Assembly: GCA_012861695.1 (NCBI GenBank)
Contig: JAAOOA010000028.1
Coordinates: 12,378,470 to 12,442,469 of the forward strand
Reading direction: 5' to 3'
Source of the DNA: Trematomus loennbergii
Taxonomy: Eukaryota > Chordata > Actinopteri > Perciformes > Nototheniidae
Length of the DNA: 64,000 nucleotides
Positions within the stretch are counted from its first letter, which is position 1; each line of letters opens with the position of its first letter. Below are positions 1 through 13,398 of this stretch, in pieces. The notes beneath the pieces were generated by a model. The model did no database searches. It was not told where the DNA came from and worked only from the letters and a program-made list of their open reading frames with translations. A program made the position numbers and the translations under genes.

Positions 1-198
1 ACAGGCAGCCTGCACCCCTGGAACAATGTACGTTTATATATTACAAAATTACTGTAAATACTGGTTTTGATTGGGTTGCAAAATGACCGAAAAAGGTGCC
101 TGCAATTGTTTTGCTTTGCCAATTCAAATGCTGATTTAGCACCAAAGTAGTCATGATGACTCCTTGTAGAGCAACACTGCAAGTTTGATTTGATATAA

Positions 199-277
<79 letters not shown>

Positions 278-2302
278 TGTGTGTGTGTGTGTGTTGTGTG
301 TGTGTGTGTGGGGCTCTCAGTGCAATGTGACCACATGCAGGCTCTCTCCTCTCTCTCGCACTCTCTCTGTGTGTACCGGAGAGGCGGCCCCTTTAAGAGA
401 CGATGGCTTAGTTTGTATCTTTGGTTATCTAGCTGTATGAGTTTTAATTTCATAAAGCTAGAGAACCGAAAGTACGAACTGACGCCGAGCACTTCGGATC
501 CGGGGGCTCCCTCTCGCCTCGGCGTGGAGACGGAGAAGATGCCGGGGCAGCAGCAGCAGCGGCGGCGGGAGGAGGAGGCAGGAGGGACGGATGCTGAGGG
601 AGGCTGCACGCCGCGAGGAGAGGAGTGCTGCACACCGGTGTGATTTTAGTGCTGGTCGTCCTCTGGTGGACAGGTGTCACCTGCGTGTTTATGAGGACGT
701 GAATGTTGCTGCGTTCAGGTTCGCTTTTTGGGCATCGCGGTGATGCTGGGGCCTATTGAGGATCAATACATCTGCTCAACTTTAGCACAGAAGCTAGTGA
801 TGCATGTGAGAAAACATACTTTAAAAAACACAACGCGTGCTCTTGTGTAGTTGTCATAACTGTGTGGGTGTTATAACATTAACACCTTGAGGGGTAAGAC
901 AGAAATAGTTAAAGGATTCCTGTGATTGGTCCATCCAGGACTCACGTGACTGTGTTGGCAGCAGCAGCAGCATCACATCGCCTTTGAGGTCTCACATGTT
1001 GGTTATGGTGAGGGTTTTATAGGCCTACTAGTTGCCTTCATGCACGCCAATACTTAATGTGTATGAATTAATCCTGCAGAGCTGCATCTGCATGTAGACT
1101 CCCTGACTCCTCTGATACTGAGTGTATTTCCTTTATGAGTGCTGTACGCTAAGTGATGTCCCCTGGCTGTAATTTACTTGACATTAGGAGTGTGATGTAT
1201 AATTGGATGCGCATGTACATCACTTGGGTACAAGATGAAGGCTTATTAGAGTTTAAAAGACTGGTCTATTGTGTGCTAACATGCAGGATAAGAACTCAAG
1301 AACAGTGTTTTTGCATCATATCAGTGTCAACTATTGTTTTAGTTATACCCATCCAGACCCCGGAGGGTACCACACATCAAAATCAGTCATTTAGAGCCAA
1401 AGAAACTGTACATCGACAGGCGTTTCCAACGTGCTTTCATCACTGAATCCAAGTTAGACATGGCAGATATGTTATGTATGTTAAATTTGTGTTCCGCCGG
1501 GTGGATTATTTTTATGTTTGCCTGCTAGATACGAACAAAATAGGACATCGGCTCAGAGTTTGATCTATTCTTAGAGCAGAATCAGCAAGCCTAGGAGATG
1601 ACTGAATATCCCTGAAGTCCCAGCATGCTCTATTTAGACCATGACTGACAATATTTGATGTGCACCGTTAAACAAGGGAGCTTGGATCTTGTGTGTCTGC
1701 GTGTGTCTTGTTGAAGGTTTCATGAAAACCAGTATACAGTTTAAGCCAGAATACATTATTTGACCTCCATGTCCTCCAGCTTTTATTAATACAAAGACAT
1801 TTAATCATTTAAATATTATAAGATTATGTAATCTCTATCTTTTTGTATGATTCCACACTTATAGTGAGTATTTCTTGAATGTATCCTCTCATAATAGCCT
1901 AATTTGTATACAACATTTTTCGTGTTCAATCCTGTATTTCAGTAGCTAAGCAACTGTGATACTGCCCAGATGAAGCATGCTCTATGCTATTGTGTTGTGG
2001 CATTGTTTCCCACTCATTGAGCCTTTTCCATCACGTTTTACAATTTTGAATTTCAGCAAACACTATTATCACGCTTGACTTATTGTTCAAGCAACTGAAA
2101 ATAGGTTTAGCCTCGCAGAGAGGCAAACAAATGAGAAGTGCCAAGGAAAATACAAGTTTTAGTGGTCTGTTAGCTGCAAGGTCAACCAAAATGCATTTAT
2201 TTTCACTCACTCGCAAGCCACATATTTATTCCCTGAAATATGTGGTTTTGTTAAAATGAGTGATTTCACACACACTGATTCTCTTTTCTTTTGTCTTAAA
2301 AG
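1..2302. other. Non-coding stretch with GC-rich 5' segment
   Basis: No protein gene is recognised here. A (GT)n array lies at 201-310. The part at about 470-700 is clearly richer in G+C and CpG than its surroundings, with short CAG and CGG runs, and could be the promoter and 5' untranslated exon of the gene owning the candidate exon at 2303. GT donors such as the one after position 672 are possible but not decisive. The rest (700-2302) is AT-rich, without long coding frames or simple repeats. Assignment as a promoter is inference. Confidence 0.3.
201..310. repeat. (GT)n microsatellite with GTGC interruption
   Basis: Long GT dinucleotide array with an internal (GTGC)n block near 259-278 and a TTG slip near 293. 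It produces spurious poly-CV and poly-TH reading frames on both strands. Confidence 0.97.
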
Positions 2303-2398
2303 GAACATGTTGACGACGTCAGCCATGAAGTTTTCATCAACTCAACATGAAGACAAACTGCCACCAGACAGGAGGAGGAGCAACAGTCAGCATGCAGG
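2303..2398 (+). CDS. Candidate spliced exon of an unrecognised gene
   Basis: A segment of about 95 bases sits between a good acceptor (pyrimidine-rich tract ending in AAAAG at about 2302) and a good donor (CATGCAG followed by GTAAAT). One frame is open throughout and contains a start codon at 2307; it would encode about 30 residues rich in Ser, Arg and polar residues (starts MLTTSAMKFSSTQHEDK). I do not recognise the protein. The position, about 1.6 kb downstream of a GC-rich segment and followed by a long stretch without clear exons, fits the first coding exon of a long-intron gene on the plus strand. It could also be chance splice-like sequence. Conservation in other fish would settle this. 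Confidence 0.35.
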
Positions 2399-3007
2399 TA
2401 AATATTTGAAGTGAGAACACATGCATATAGAAAGAAGTGGTTCAGCTGTCATATCTGTATGAGCCAAAGACTATATGATTTAGCTAAATGCAAAGCAGCT
2501 CACCTATAATTTATTTTGTGTTTGACAATAAGTACATGAAGAGGCATGTTCATGTCGCACTTTAGGATGCAGGAGGCTTGCAGTTTTGATTCAGGAGAGT
2601 CTTGAGTGAACACATTATGGTGGTTGATTATTGTCCATATTTTTTAGTTGTGAGGATGGTTGTGGGTGTGAAATAGACAAGACCATAACATGCTGAGCGT
2701 GAATTTTGAAACATTGGGGATTTTATATTTTTGTTAATCATAGAATGATTTTTAAAAGAGAAAATCCTCATTGTCTTATTCAAGCGAAAATACGGATTGC
2801 AGTTTTATTTGCGCACAGTGTTAATGTCAGTTTTATATCATTCTGTTATATATCAGAATATATTTACAGTGTGGAGCTCAGTGTAGCCTACAGCACAGAG
2901 TGTAAACGCGGTGATTTGAGCGAGTGAAGGAAGTGCTCCATGTTAAATTCCATCATTCCTTTGAAGTATTAACATTTTTTACATTGCACATCAACCCCCC
3001 ATCCTCC

Positions 3008-3022
3008 TCACACACACACGAA

Positions 3023-3065
<43 letters not shown>

Positions 3066-3108
3066 ACACACACACACACACAACACACACACACACACAC
3101 ACACACAC
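3008..3108. repeat. (CA)n microsatellite
   Basis: CA array with single-base interruptions (ACCAC, CAACA) near 3063 and 3081. Confidence 0.95.
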
Positions 3109-3947
3109 TTCGCTCTTTCATTCACATACATTCATCCCTTTAAACACTGTGATCCTATTTGTCAGGTAGAGTGTGTGGTAGGTGCAGGGGAGGTGGCCGT
3201 GTAATCTTTGCTGCGGTTCTTTATCCCGTTAGGAGAGCGGAGGCGAGGTTTGGACCTGCTCATGTGGAAAGAGCGTTTGGGTGGCTCTGTCCTTTTCGGC
3301 CTTAATTCCTCAACGAGTCACCCTCCCCTTGTCCACAGTATCCCTATTATTGTGGCCAAAGTAGCGATTTGAATAAAGGTATGCCCATGCATGATTTAGC
3401 AACGGCAGCAGTGAAGTCAAAATGCCTGAAATTACCGTACATTTCAAAGAAAACCTTTTTGTACGAGCAGTGCTTTAAGATGTTTTTGGTTTCACCCTCA
3501 CATTAAAATTAACATTTTCAAATTCTGAGGTTTCTAAGAAATAAAAACCGGAGCCCAGGAGATGCTATTTCAGTTATTTCGCAACACCGAAACAAAACAC
3601 TCCTAGCTTTGGGGTTGTCAGTATGTTCCCTCCAATTTATCCTTTAATAGCTTCGCATTAGGAACTAAACAATAAGTACATATTGTTAGCAAGGTCAAAT
3701 TTTCATGGTTGCACAACCTTGAAGCTCAGTTATTCAAATTTAGTGTGGAGTTCTTTTAGTCGCCCAGATTTTCCCAAGCTTTATATTAGCATATGCAAGG
3801 GCCGGCCTGTGCTGCTGTTTTCTAAAGTGGATGTAAATTATAACCTCAGTATTATACAGACTGATAGGAGATAAATCTCTGCAGTAATGCATTGCAGCGA
3901 ATAGAGGTGGGGTGAGGGGGTGCAGTGGGGGGGGGGGGTGTTGAAGA

Positions 3948-4086
<139 letters not shown>

Positions 4087-5204
4087 GTACAATAGCCAGT
4101 GGCAGATGGAATACAGACTAGCTAAGCACTTGCTAATAGTCATGCTAAACTCTCTTTTCACTGGTTTTAGTTTCATCCGATTTTCCACCACATTTCGGGA
4201 ATTAAAGGAGAGATTTTAAGAGTGAGATGCATAGAAAAGAAATGTTAAGACAGTTGCAATATTGGTTTAACAGTTTTGCAAGTGTGCACACTTTGTTTTA
4301 AAACAAATATTAACACAGGGAGATTACTAAGTCGAAATTTGCACTTGTGCGGTCCAAAAGGCTGAGAGGCTTCAGGCCTCACGAGCAGAGTGGAGATCTC
4401 TTTGGAATCCCTATGCAAACTAGGGCTTGAATAATGAGATGTATTTATGAAGGGCTGGGAAGGGGGTCCTGCTTTGAAAGCCAGTAGGCCGGAGCCTGAA
4501 TGGGATGGAGGGAGGAGGGGGGAGTCGGGGGGTGTGTCGAGGGGGTACAGGGGCCCCCAGCAGCCCAGGCCTCGGCTGAGGCAGCTGTGAAAAGGGGTCC
4601 CGTCTTTTTCCCACGCCCAGCAAGACGCGAAACACTGCCGCAGCTCGCTAGGGTCAAGTCCCATCGCTAATATATACACACATACATACACATGCATGCA
4701 CACCCACACATAGAGGGAGAGATGTGTGTGTAAAACTTGTGCAAATTAACAAGCTGTCTGGGAAGCTCTGTGACATTGGGGACACCTGCTATCCTCCCAG
4801 AATGCTTTGCACGATCATCTGGGGCCACTGGCTTGATGGGACAACAATTAGGTCATAACTTAAACTTGAACTTAGAATTAAGCTGAGGATTGAACATTTT
4901 CCCGTTTTCCTTTCTTTCTTTTTTTGCAATTTGTTTGCATTTAATTTGCATTCTGTTCTTGTTACATTTAAAAACAGCCACTGCCTAATATGTTATTATT
5001 ATTATTTGTTATTTGTTCATTCTCAAGCGTACTAATATCTTTCTTTTTTTAACTTTGATGCCAAAATATTGAGGCGGTTTTTGAGAACAAATTAAGGTTT
5101 TACTTCTGCAATTGTTGATGAGTCCATTCACTCAGTCTGTGGAGACAACCTTGGCCTTGTGCTTGATCCGAGACCCTAACTGTCAACTTGGCATTGTCTG
5201 CCTG

Positions 5205-5219
5205 CACACACACACACAC

Positions 5220-5304
<85 letters not shown>

Positions 5305-5319
5305 CACACACACACCACA

Positions 5320-5391
<72 letters not shown>

Positions 5392-5398
5392 ACACACA
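5205..5398. repeat. (CA)n compound microsatellite
   Basis: The longest CA array in the window, about 190 bases, with several ACCAC and CAACA interruptions. Confidence 0.97.
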
Positions 5399-8300
5399 GC
5401 TTGCTTCAAGGGCACACAAAAGAAAAATGTAAACATGAAATGGAGGAGGGTCGGAGGAAGATATGGCAACTCTGGAGGAATGTTTTTGGAGCTGAACTCT
5501 CAGTGTGACCTTCTGCCCTTCTCTAAATACGGAGCTGAAAGACACAGCGATGTTTTAGACCATGAATGCTGATCATCTCTTTCATCAGCAAGCTTTGCAA
5601 CATTTGTCATAAATTGAAAAGGCAAAGAAACACGTAAGCGTCTCACACTTATTTGGTTGAATGCAAAGGTTAATTTATCTAATTATTCCACATTTTGTAT
5701 TTGTTCCAGTTTGTTTAACCACTCGTTTAAGTGCAGCATGTTTAACACAGCTTTCTGAAATAGCGTCCAGCTGCCTCCCACATGAAGCTGGTGTCCACCC
5801 ATTCCTTCCGTCTCTTCTACTGGCACACCGATCAAAGCGGTGCAGCACTCAGTTCCCTCCCCGTCCCCGTTGCACCAGTCCTGCACAGAGCGGTGTCACA
5901 CTAATTCGAGTCCCCCTGCCTGATTCAGCTCCTTTCTTAATTCCACCCTATAAAAAAACACGGCTGCTATCTATTTGAGTGTATTAGCAAGCGTCCTCTT
6001 CTCTCTCTCTCCTTTCTCCTGCCTGTCCCTCCTTCTCTATCTCCTTCTCCCCTCTGTGTTGTCATCTTCCCTCCTATTCAGATGAGTTTCAAATAGATAG
6101 GGGGACCCTTCTAATTAGCTCTGTAAAGATGCTTTGTCGCGGCCAGTGTGGCCACCAGTGTATGCATTGAGAGGGGATGTGTGACAGCTAGTGTTAGCAT
6201 TGAGACAGTGTGTATGGGCCCTTAATGAGGTTTGTTAGCTGAGTGTGTATCCTGCTGTTTGAATACACCCTCGGCAGCCTTTGAAGGAACAGAGATGAAG
6301 AGAGCGAGGAGTCTTTCAGCGTGGCAGGTTGCAGAATGCAGATGATGCATTATGCTCAGCGTGGTTTCCATTTGAACAGCAGATGAGAGGAGAAGAATGC
6401 TTTACTTACGCGTTGTCCGTGTAAACTGTGGGAAATGTACCTGCTCATCACACGTTGGCAGGGATTTTCCGCTGCAATAAAACCTCCTAATCTTTATTCC
6501 TAATCTTTATTTTGATTCCTTAGCTTTTAAAACCTGTTAAAGATGACAAACTGAAGGTAGAAAAAGGCAGTTTATTATCAAATATTAGCTCAACATTAAT
6601 CAGGTTTTGAATGAATAAGGTGACACTTTTGGAAAGTCAGCTAACAGTTTTACTGATGAATGGGAGGCCGGTGCAGAGAGAGAGCGATTTGGCTCATCAT
6701 TTGTAGTTATAACCTCACTAAAGAACAGACGGCCTGTTAGAAATCATTATAAAGCAGCTGCTTAAGTACTAGACATCTTAATACTTTAGTCAAAAAATGA
6801 CTCGCATGTCGTACATTCAGCACAGTACAATGAAAAAAATAATTGCCCATCAAACGTGAGTTGTAAGAGGAAAGAAATATTTTTAAATGTGGGCAAAATG
6901 CAGAGGAGGAAGTGGTGGTTAAGATTAAAGATGGCTGGAAACAGATGAGAGCCAGAGGTGCAGGGTAGAGAGGGAGAGAGGGGGGGGAATGAGAAATGAG
7001 AGATCGTATGGAGCCAAAGAGCCGACCTGCTCGGCCCGCCTGCTGCCTCAGAGATTGTAAACTGTCACTCAGGATGCAGACAGACAAGCAACACCGACAT
7101 CATTTCCCCATATTACCTTCTACCACTGAAACTGTTGTCCATGCAGCCCCTCCTGCTCTCCTTCTTTCCCATCCTTCCTTGCTTATTGTTATGCCCAAGC
7201 ACATGCCTGAATATGAACTGCCTGATCTATTTCCTCTATCTTCTTCCTCTCGCAGCTCTTTCACTACTTTCTCCAGGTTTTTATTCCGTAGATGAAATGA
7301 TTCAGCTTGCTGTACGCTCTCCCCTCTCATTGTTCGATGGTTCGTTGCCTCTCCATAGGAGGTAGAGAGTGTTTGGGCTCTTTCCCCTGTTTTACCAGTT
7401 TACCAGTGTAATCCTTTACACCGGCACAATGAGCTCTCACTGCAGCCACAGGATTCTATTAGGCTCCCAGAGAGACACAGGATCTCCTAAACATTTCCTG
7501 CTACCCCCACCCCCCCTCCTCTCGTCACCTATACTGCCTCAAACACAGCCAAACTGATAGCTTCCTTTGTACATTTGAAGCAGAACCCCCTTTTTTTAAC
7601 CAGATGAGATTTTTACCTGTCTTGGAAATAAAGGCAGAATAAAAGCTTCTACACTTTACCAACGGCTTGTTAGCGCTGTCAGCTTCACTCTCAAAACAGT
7701 GTTACTTTACAACCAAAGAGTATATAACAAGCAACTGCAAACAAGCAAACGCTTGTTATATGGTCTTTGGAGGAGCGCTTAAGATGTTTAAAAAATGCTG
7801 GAGTCATTGGAGGATGTGATTCCTTTTTCTGCTGAAAACATGCCATTAAAGGCTGCGGATAAACACCCCAATCTGTCATTTTACTCAGAGTGTGTATCAC
7901 AATCACAACTGGGTCTGTATTTCAGTGACACCTTTGAAATGTACTGTGCATTTTGGTTTTTCATTTTTAAGAGGAAAAGTTGTAGGAAGGAGAAGATTCT
8001 TCAACTTAATATCTCAGCTTTTCATATTATTGTTATATATCTTTTCTAATATAGTTAGTGACAGTGTCAGAGAAAGACTGGAAACAGTGGAAGAGGAAGG
8101 GGAATGAAATGCAAAAAAAGGTCAATAGTTGAAATTAATCAGGAATATCTTGGGTATATTTGCAACAGCCATTTAATTCCTACTCAGTAAAGTGTGTAAT
8201 TGTATTTTTAAAAAGCATTTGATGTCACTTATGTCACTGCAAGACACTTTTATCTTCAGTTTCATAAAGGAGTTATATACAGCTTTAATACAACGTAATA

Positions 8301-10869
8301 AAAGCACGACTTAAGACTATTTGCTCTCCAGGCTCCAAAGCTTCCTTTAAATTGACTGGATACTTCTAACATGTTAATAAATGCTAAGTGATAATCAATG
8401 TTGTGAGATTGGCCTACAGTAGTTAACCATCAGCATTTGATCTATATTGCTTAATTTAATACAGAAATGTAAATATGCTAGTAAGCAAAAGGGCTAGTGT
8501 TTTGTTGTCCGTTGGCCAAATGTGAATTATCCTTCAGAAATAATAAGAAACACTAGATGTAAAACCAAGATATATGTAGAAAGAATTATGATAATCATTA
8601 TTAAATATTGTTTAAACTTTTCCCAGGCTGTATAGGTTGCCTGACGCTGCTGCGATGTGTTTGTCAGGGTCTCTGTTTTGTTCCTCAAGTCCAAAGCCAT
8701 GGGTCACAGGGCTCCTTTCTGCTCCGCTCCTCAAACACAAACATTTCCCTCCATCTCTCTGCTCCTGCCCCCCATCCATGCTTCCCTCTCCTCCCATCTT
8801 GATAATGCAGCCCTTTTCTTTCTTGCTGGGTGGAGGGCTGCCCTGAACCAACATTGTCCCCTACGCCGGCTCTAGTGGGGGGCCCTATTGTGTGTGAAGG
8901 AATGGGGAGTTAACACCCATGTCTGAACCCTCTCAATGGGGGCATTGTGTCTGAATCTTCCTCCGGCTCACCCAATCTCACCCCACGTCACTCCCCTGCA
9001 CAGGCCAAGCCAGGGGCGACTCCGGGTGCTCCCCCATTATGTGATGAAAACATGCACATAACAGTGAACTCAGATTCACAAACAAGCCATCCCATAACTG
9101 ACCTCGTCTGCTTTAACCCGTTGCTATGTGTCCTATTAATTTTCCACAAACCACACTGAGCTGAATGTGTCTCTGCTGCTGGCCGTACAGAAATGGGGGC
9201 CAGTGGGTGCAAAGCTACTGAAGGAGGCCCCTGCAATTCGTTTTTCGTATAGAAAAGAACAAAGCAACACATAAAGGACTACGTTGTATTAGCATGATAA
9301 CAGCTTTCAGAATGCTTTCAGACAATTTGAAGATGCACTGCAGTGAAGGAATCCATGCAAATTATTCATTAAGTATAAAAACCGTTATCATGCTCATTGT
9401 TTTGTTTATACCACTCATAAGGCATGGTCAAAAATAACTGAACGTATTTATTTCAATAGTGTTCCAAACAGTAGAGATTTTAATGTGAATGATTTATATT
9501 TATGGAAAAAAACTACATTTTTAAATATAAAGCGAGGTGGATTTGTCTGTTTCATATTGAGCATTTGTATTTGTTGCTGTATAGCAGCGAGTGCCTTGGG
9601 GCAGGTTACAAAAGAGCAAGTTGGCGTTTTCTTCCCACATATTTTTAATCAAAGTGTTAGTGTTTACATTTGCATTTGCATTGAGCAGAGGGATGCTGAA
9701 TGCCAAAGGTGAGATTTTGAAAAACACTCTATTTTCTCTTTTTCAGATGGAAACAAGGGTGGGTGGTTGGAAGGCTGGATAAAGGCTGGTAGATGACTGA
9801 ACTCAGAGACCCGGCGCAGCTCATCATCATTGCCATGGGCTCTCGTCTTCCTCCTCTCCTCCTGTGGCCCATACCTCCATCCAGGGGTCCAGCAGAGCCG
9901 GTGAAGCCCAGGCGGGGAGCAAGTGAGTGGGCTGGGAAGGATGGAAAAGCTCCCTGAAGGCTCGAAGCACCTCTGGAGCTACCGGCATGCAGGAGAAATC
10001 AATACGAAACACAGAGCCGGCACAGCAGAGTGGGGTTTCCTGTGTTAGTCTGTGGCCTCGGGCCCGCAGACCTCCAAAGGACGGGCCCTGTGTGGCCCTC
10101 TCAGCTGCAGCCCCTGCCCCTCAGACTGGACCTCAGTCCCAATCTCCACTGGCTGTGTGTGGTTCTGCTGAAGGGGATCTCTCCCCAAATAATACCCGGT
10201 ATGTTGAGAGACTGCCGACAGGGATGTTCTCTTTCTCTTGAATTGTTTTCCCTTCATAAGATTGACATATCCCCCAACTTCTGCCTCTGGCTGTTTTAAA
10301 AACAGTTTGGGAGTTCTGCTTTTGACTCACTCTCCAACCTCATCTCGCCCGTTGTTTATTCCCCAACCAGTTTTTACATTTGACAAAGAGACAGTACGAT
10401 CTTTATTTTCTCTCCCACTCTTTGGCTGTTACTATGGTGAGCTGCAGACATGTGTCTGTTAAGAGACAGCAGCAGAATGATCACCTTTTTTTCCCCGTGA
10501 TGTCTGTTATTCAATTTCAGACTTTTTGAAAAACCGATTGAACAGTAATGAGGGCAGGAGATCACATAGGAGAGATCTGCACACCTTGTAGAGTAGATGG
10601 TAAATGGCAAGTACCTCTCCTTAGCACTTTCCACTTTGTGAAAACTGTCAATGTGCTCTCATTACCTCGTACATTACCTGAAATAGTGTGTGTGTGCCTG
10701 AGTGTGTGTGTATGTATGCCCGTCACTCTGCACCTTTTTTGTATCAGAAGGAATCATTATTAGGATATAAATTACAGCTGTAAAAGATGTATCTTTAACT
10801 CTAAGAAGTTAGATTATTAGGGTGTGTTTGTACAGCCATTTGAATTATAAGACGCAACTCAAATCTGAA

Positions 10870-11160
10870 CATTTTGAATAGAGAGCTTCATTTTAAACAG
10901 AGCTCTGTTTGTGTGAATGGACTGTACCTGGCCTTGAAAGTGTTTGCCAGCGTGCAGCAGCGTGCACCCACAGCTCCCGTCGTCACAGCAATGCAGCGCG
11001 GTTGTTTCCATCCAGATGGGCACAGCTTCAGACAAAATGGCCGACAGTGTATGCCTCTGCCAAAGATGGCGGGCGCATCTCTGTTGTCTGCCATCTGTGC
11101 ATCCGTTAGCTGTTGTAGAATGCAAATCGAGGCTAATTGCATTTGCATAACATCCAACCA
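10870..11160. promoter_or_regulatory. Enhancer-like block with paired octamers
   Basis: Complex, repeat-free sequence with two perfect octamer motifs in opposite orientation, ATGCAAAT at 11120-11127 and ATTTGCAT at 11141-11148, with a homeodomain-like TAATTG between them. Two YY1-like motifs (AAAATGGCC at 11034, AAGATGGCGG at 11063) lie just upstream and a third (AAAATGGCGG) at 12111. Octamers are POU-factor sites and AANATGGCG is the YY1 core; that knowledge is established. A regulatory role here is inference from motif clustering only. Confidence 0.3.
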
Positions 11161-12175
11161 TCATGTCGTTGGCTGATAATTGCTCCCACGAATGCGTCAT
11201 ATCGGCGAGCGAGCCGAAGTGAAGGGTGTTTCAAAGTGCTGTTTGGTTTCGTTTTATTTTTTTCTTGAGATTGTGAGTATTCTCACCCTGAAAATGTGTT
11301 TGATAGGTGTTCTGTGCATGCGAGATCAAGAGTCTGGTCCTACTGTGCCATATGGTGCGTGTGTTTGCATGTGATTCCCTCGCATGCAAATGTGACACTG
11401 TACAACAGATTAAGGCGAGCCTTTCTCTTAATCAGATAGCGCTCTGTCACGCATGCACTGCGTCCTATTTTACGCACGGACATACATAATGCACAGTTGA
11501 AAGCATTAAGCAAGCAGAGAAGCTCAGACATGCACACAGACTGTAATTAAAAAGGGATCCATAGGCCCAACAAACCCTAGACAGACAGACCATAATAGTC
11601 TCATTTTCATGCACATGGGTGTCTGGTAACCATGACACTGAACAAATCCTGGGGTGCCAGAAAAGTGCTGCATATGAAACATATAAATAGGCAGTGTAAC
11701 AAAAAAATTGAGTCTGAAGAACACTGTAGCTTTGAAGTATCAGATCAGTGCTATTTTTCCAAGAATACACCAGTTAAAAGAAAATGAGAGGCGCTTTGTT
11801 TTCTTTTTTAAATGTCCTTTGAAATAACCATAAAAATACTGAGCGTGCATCTCATAAGTTGGCATAATAACATTCTGAGGCGTTTATGTAGTCAGAGGAT
11901 TGAAGCGTGTATAAATGAATACCTCACGTTTGTGTAATTCGGCACTGCGTCGTTTTGTGGTCGCATTTGATTGAAGCAGGTCTTGTTTTTGGGGCGTTAA
12001 TTCATGCGATGAGAGTCGTCTGAGCGGCTGGGTAACAAAGCAGCGTTCGTATTTGCATTCGCCCATCAGGGCAGCTGCTGCGCTGTACAGTTAGGTCTAC
12101 TGTGGGCAGCAAAATGGCGGTCACGCGAATCATAGGGTCTGTCTGCTGGTCGTGGGAGCTGAGGAGAGGAGAGAG

Positions 12176-12420
12176 AGGAAGGGGGGGGGGGGGGGTGGAG
12201 GGGGGGGGGAGGACTTTTGGGGCGTCTGGTTCGAGATGGAGAGAGAGAGGGTAGCGGGGTCTAGACTGTGGGGTGGGGGGTCGCTCATCAGGGGAAGATG
12301 GAGTGGGGGGTGTTAGTGGAGAGGTTATTATTTGAGACGGGGGGGGGGCGTCTGTTTTTTAGGAAGAACAATTAATGAGGGACTGGAGGGGAGGGGGGGT
12401 AGTTTGTCTGCATTTGTGAA
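12176..12420 (+). repeat. G-rich low-complexity tract
   Basis: Repeated long runs of G (for example 12181-12195 and 12341-12349) separated by GA-rich sequence. It has clear potential for G-quadruplexes on the plus strand, and such runs are also prone to length errors in long-read assemblies. Confidence 0.75.
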
Positions 12421-13345
12421 CATGTGTCTGTGTCTCGGCCATTTGCATAGAGCGATCAGGACCATATGCTGTGTGGCGAGGCAAATTCAGTCACAGTCTT
12501 TTGCACGGCTCTCAAGGTCTCTCCTGCATGATCTGAACGAAAAGCCCTCCGAGTGTCCCACCCCTCTAAACCTGACAGTCACATTATCTGTCGGGGAGCA
12601 GGAACACGCTCTACCCCATTTCTCACAATAACACTTAAACGCTCCTACTATACTGAAGCCTCGTGTGAGCCGCATCACTGTTTCTCTCCGGTACGCCATC
12701 CAATGAGAAGATGCAAAGCTGCTTCTAGCCAATAAGAAACCACAAAGACTCAGGAAGAGGAAGGCAAAGGCGAGGAGAGTCAGGAGTTTACCCTTGATGT
12801 GCCGGGGAAAGAGAATCAACAACACACAGCAGGAAGAAATCGAAGAGAGGGAAGCAAAGGATAGTGGGAAAGGGAGGAACGACACACAACGTCTTTTTGT
12901 GGTGAAGCTAACATGGCTTTACGAACATAAACACAAGAGTATGTAACAAAGCAGCTTCTTGGACAAACAAAACCACATTATTTTCTTTGTGCGCCAGTCA
13001 GACGAGATTGTAGAATATATACAAATCAATTAGAGGGAGGAAGAACAGACATAAAAAGCCTCCCCTCTAGTGGGAAAAGTCACGATGGCCGTCATGAAGA
13101 AAGTCAGACAGCCAGACACAATGCGGATCTCCATAATTCCCTAAATGAATACTGCTGTGTTTAAAGTGTGATGGTCTACCAATCTGGAGGTCTGAGATCG
13201 GAGCGTGGGAATGTTCGGGGAACATATGCAGAGCAGGCGGCCGCTGGCGAGACAGCGCTGCTAGCATGAATGCTGTGGTAGCAGGTGAAAGAACCCTAGA
13301 GTTCATGGGTCAAGGCCACGCAGTGAAGGGGTTGTCTGGCTCTTG

Positions 13346-13349
13346 AGTG

Positions 13350-13397
<48 letters not shown>

Positions 13398-13398
13398 T
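13346..13398. repeat. (GT)n / (GTGC)n tetranucleotide microsatellite
   Basis: A short GT run passes into about nine copies of the tetranucleotide GTGC/CGTG. Confidence 0.95.

Noticed and set aside
201..440. Frames of poly-Cys/Val and poly-Thr/His up to 165 codons at every CA/GT array
   Set aside because: They are translations of dinucleotide repeats, open only because the repeat contains no stops; there is no start context, splice context or complex sequence.
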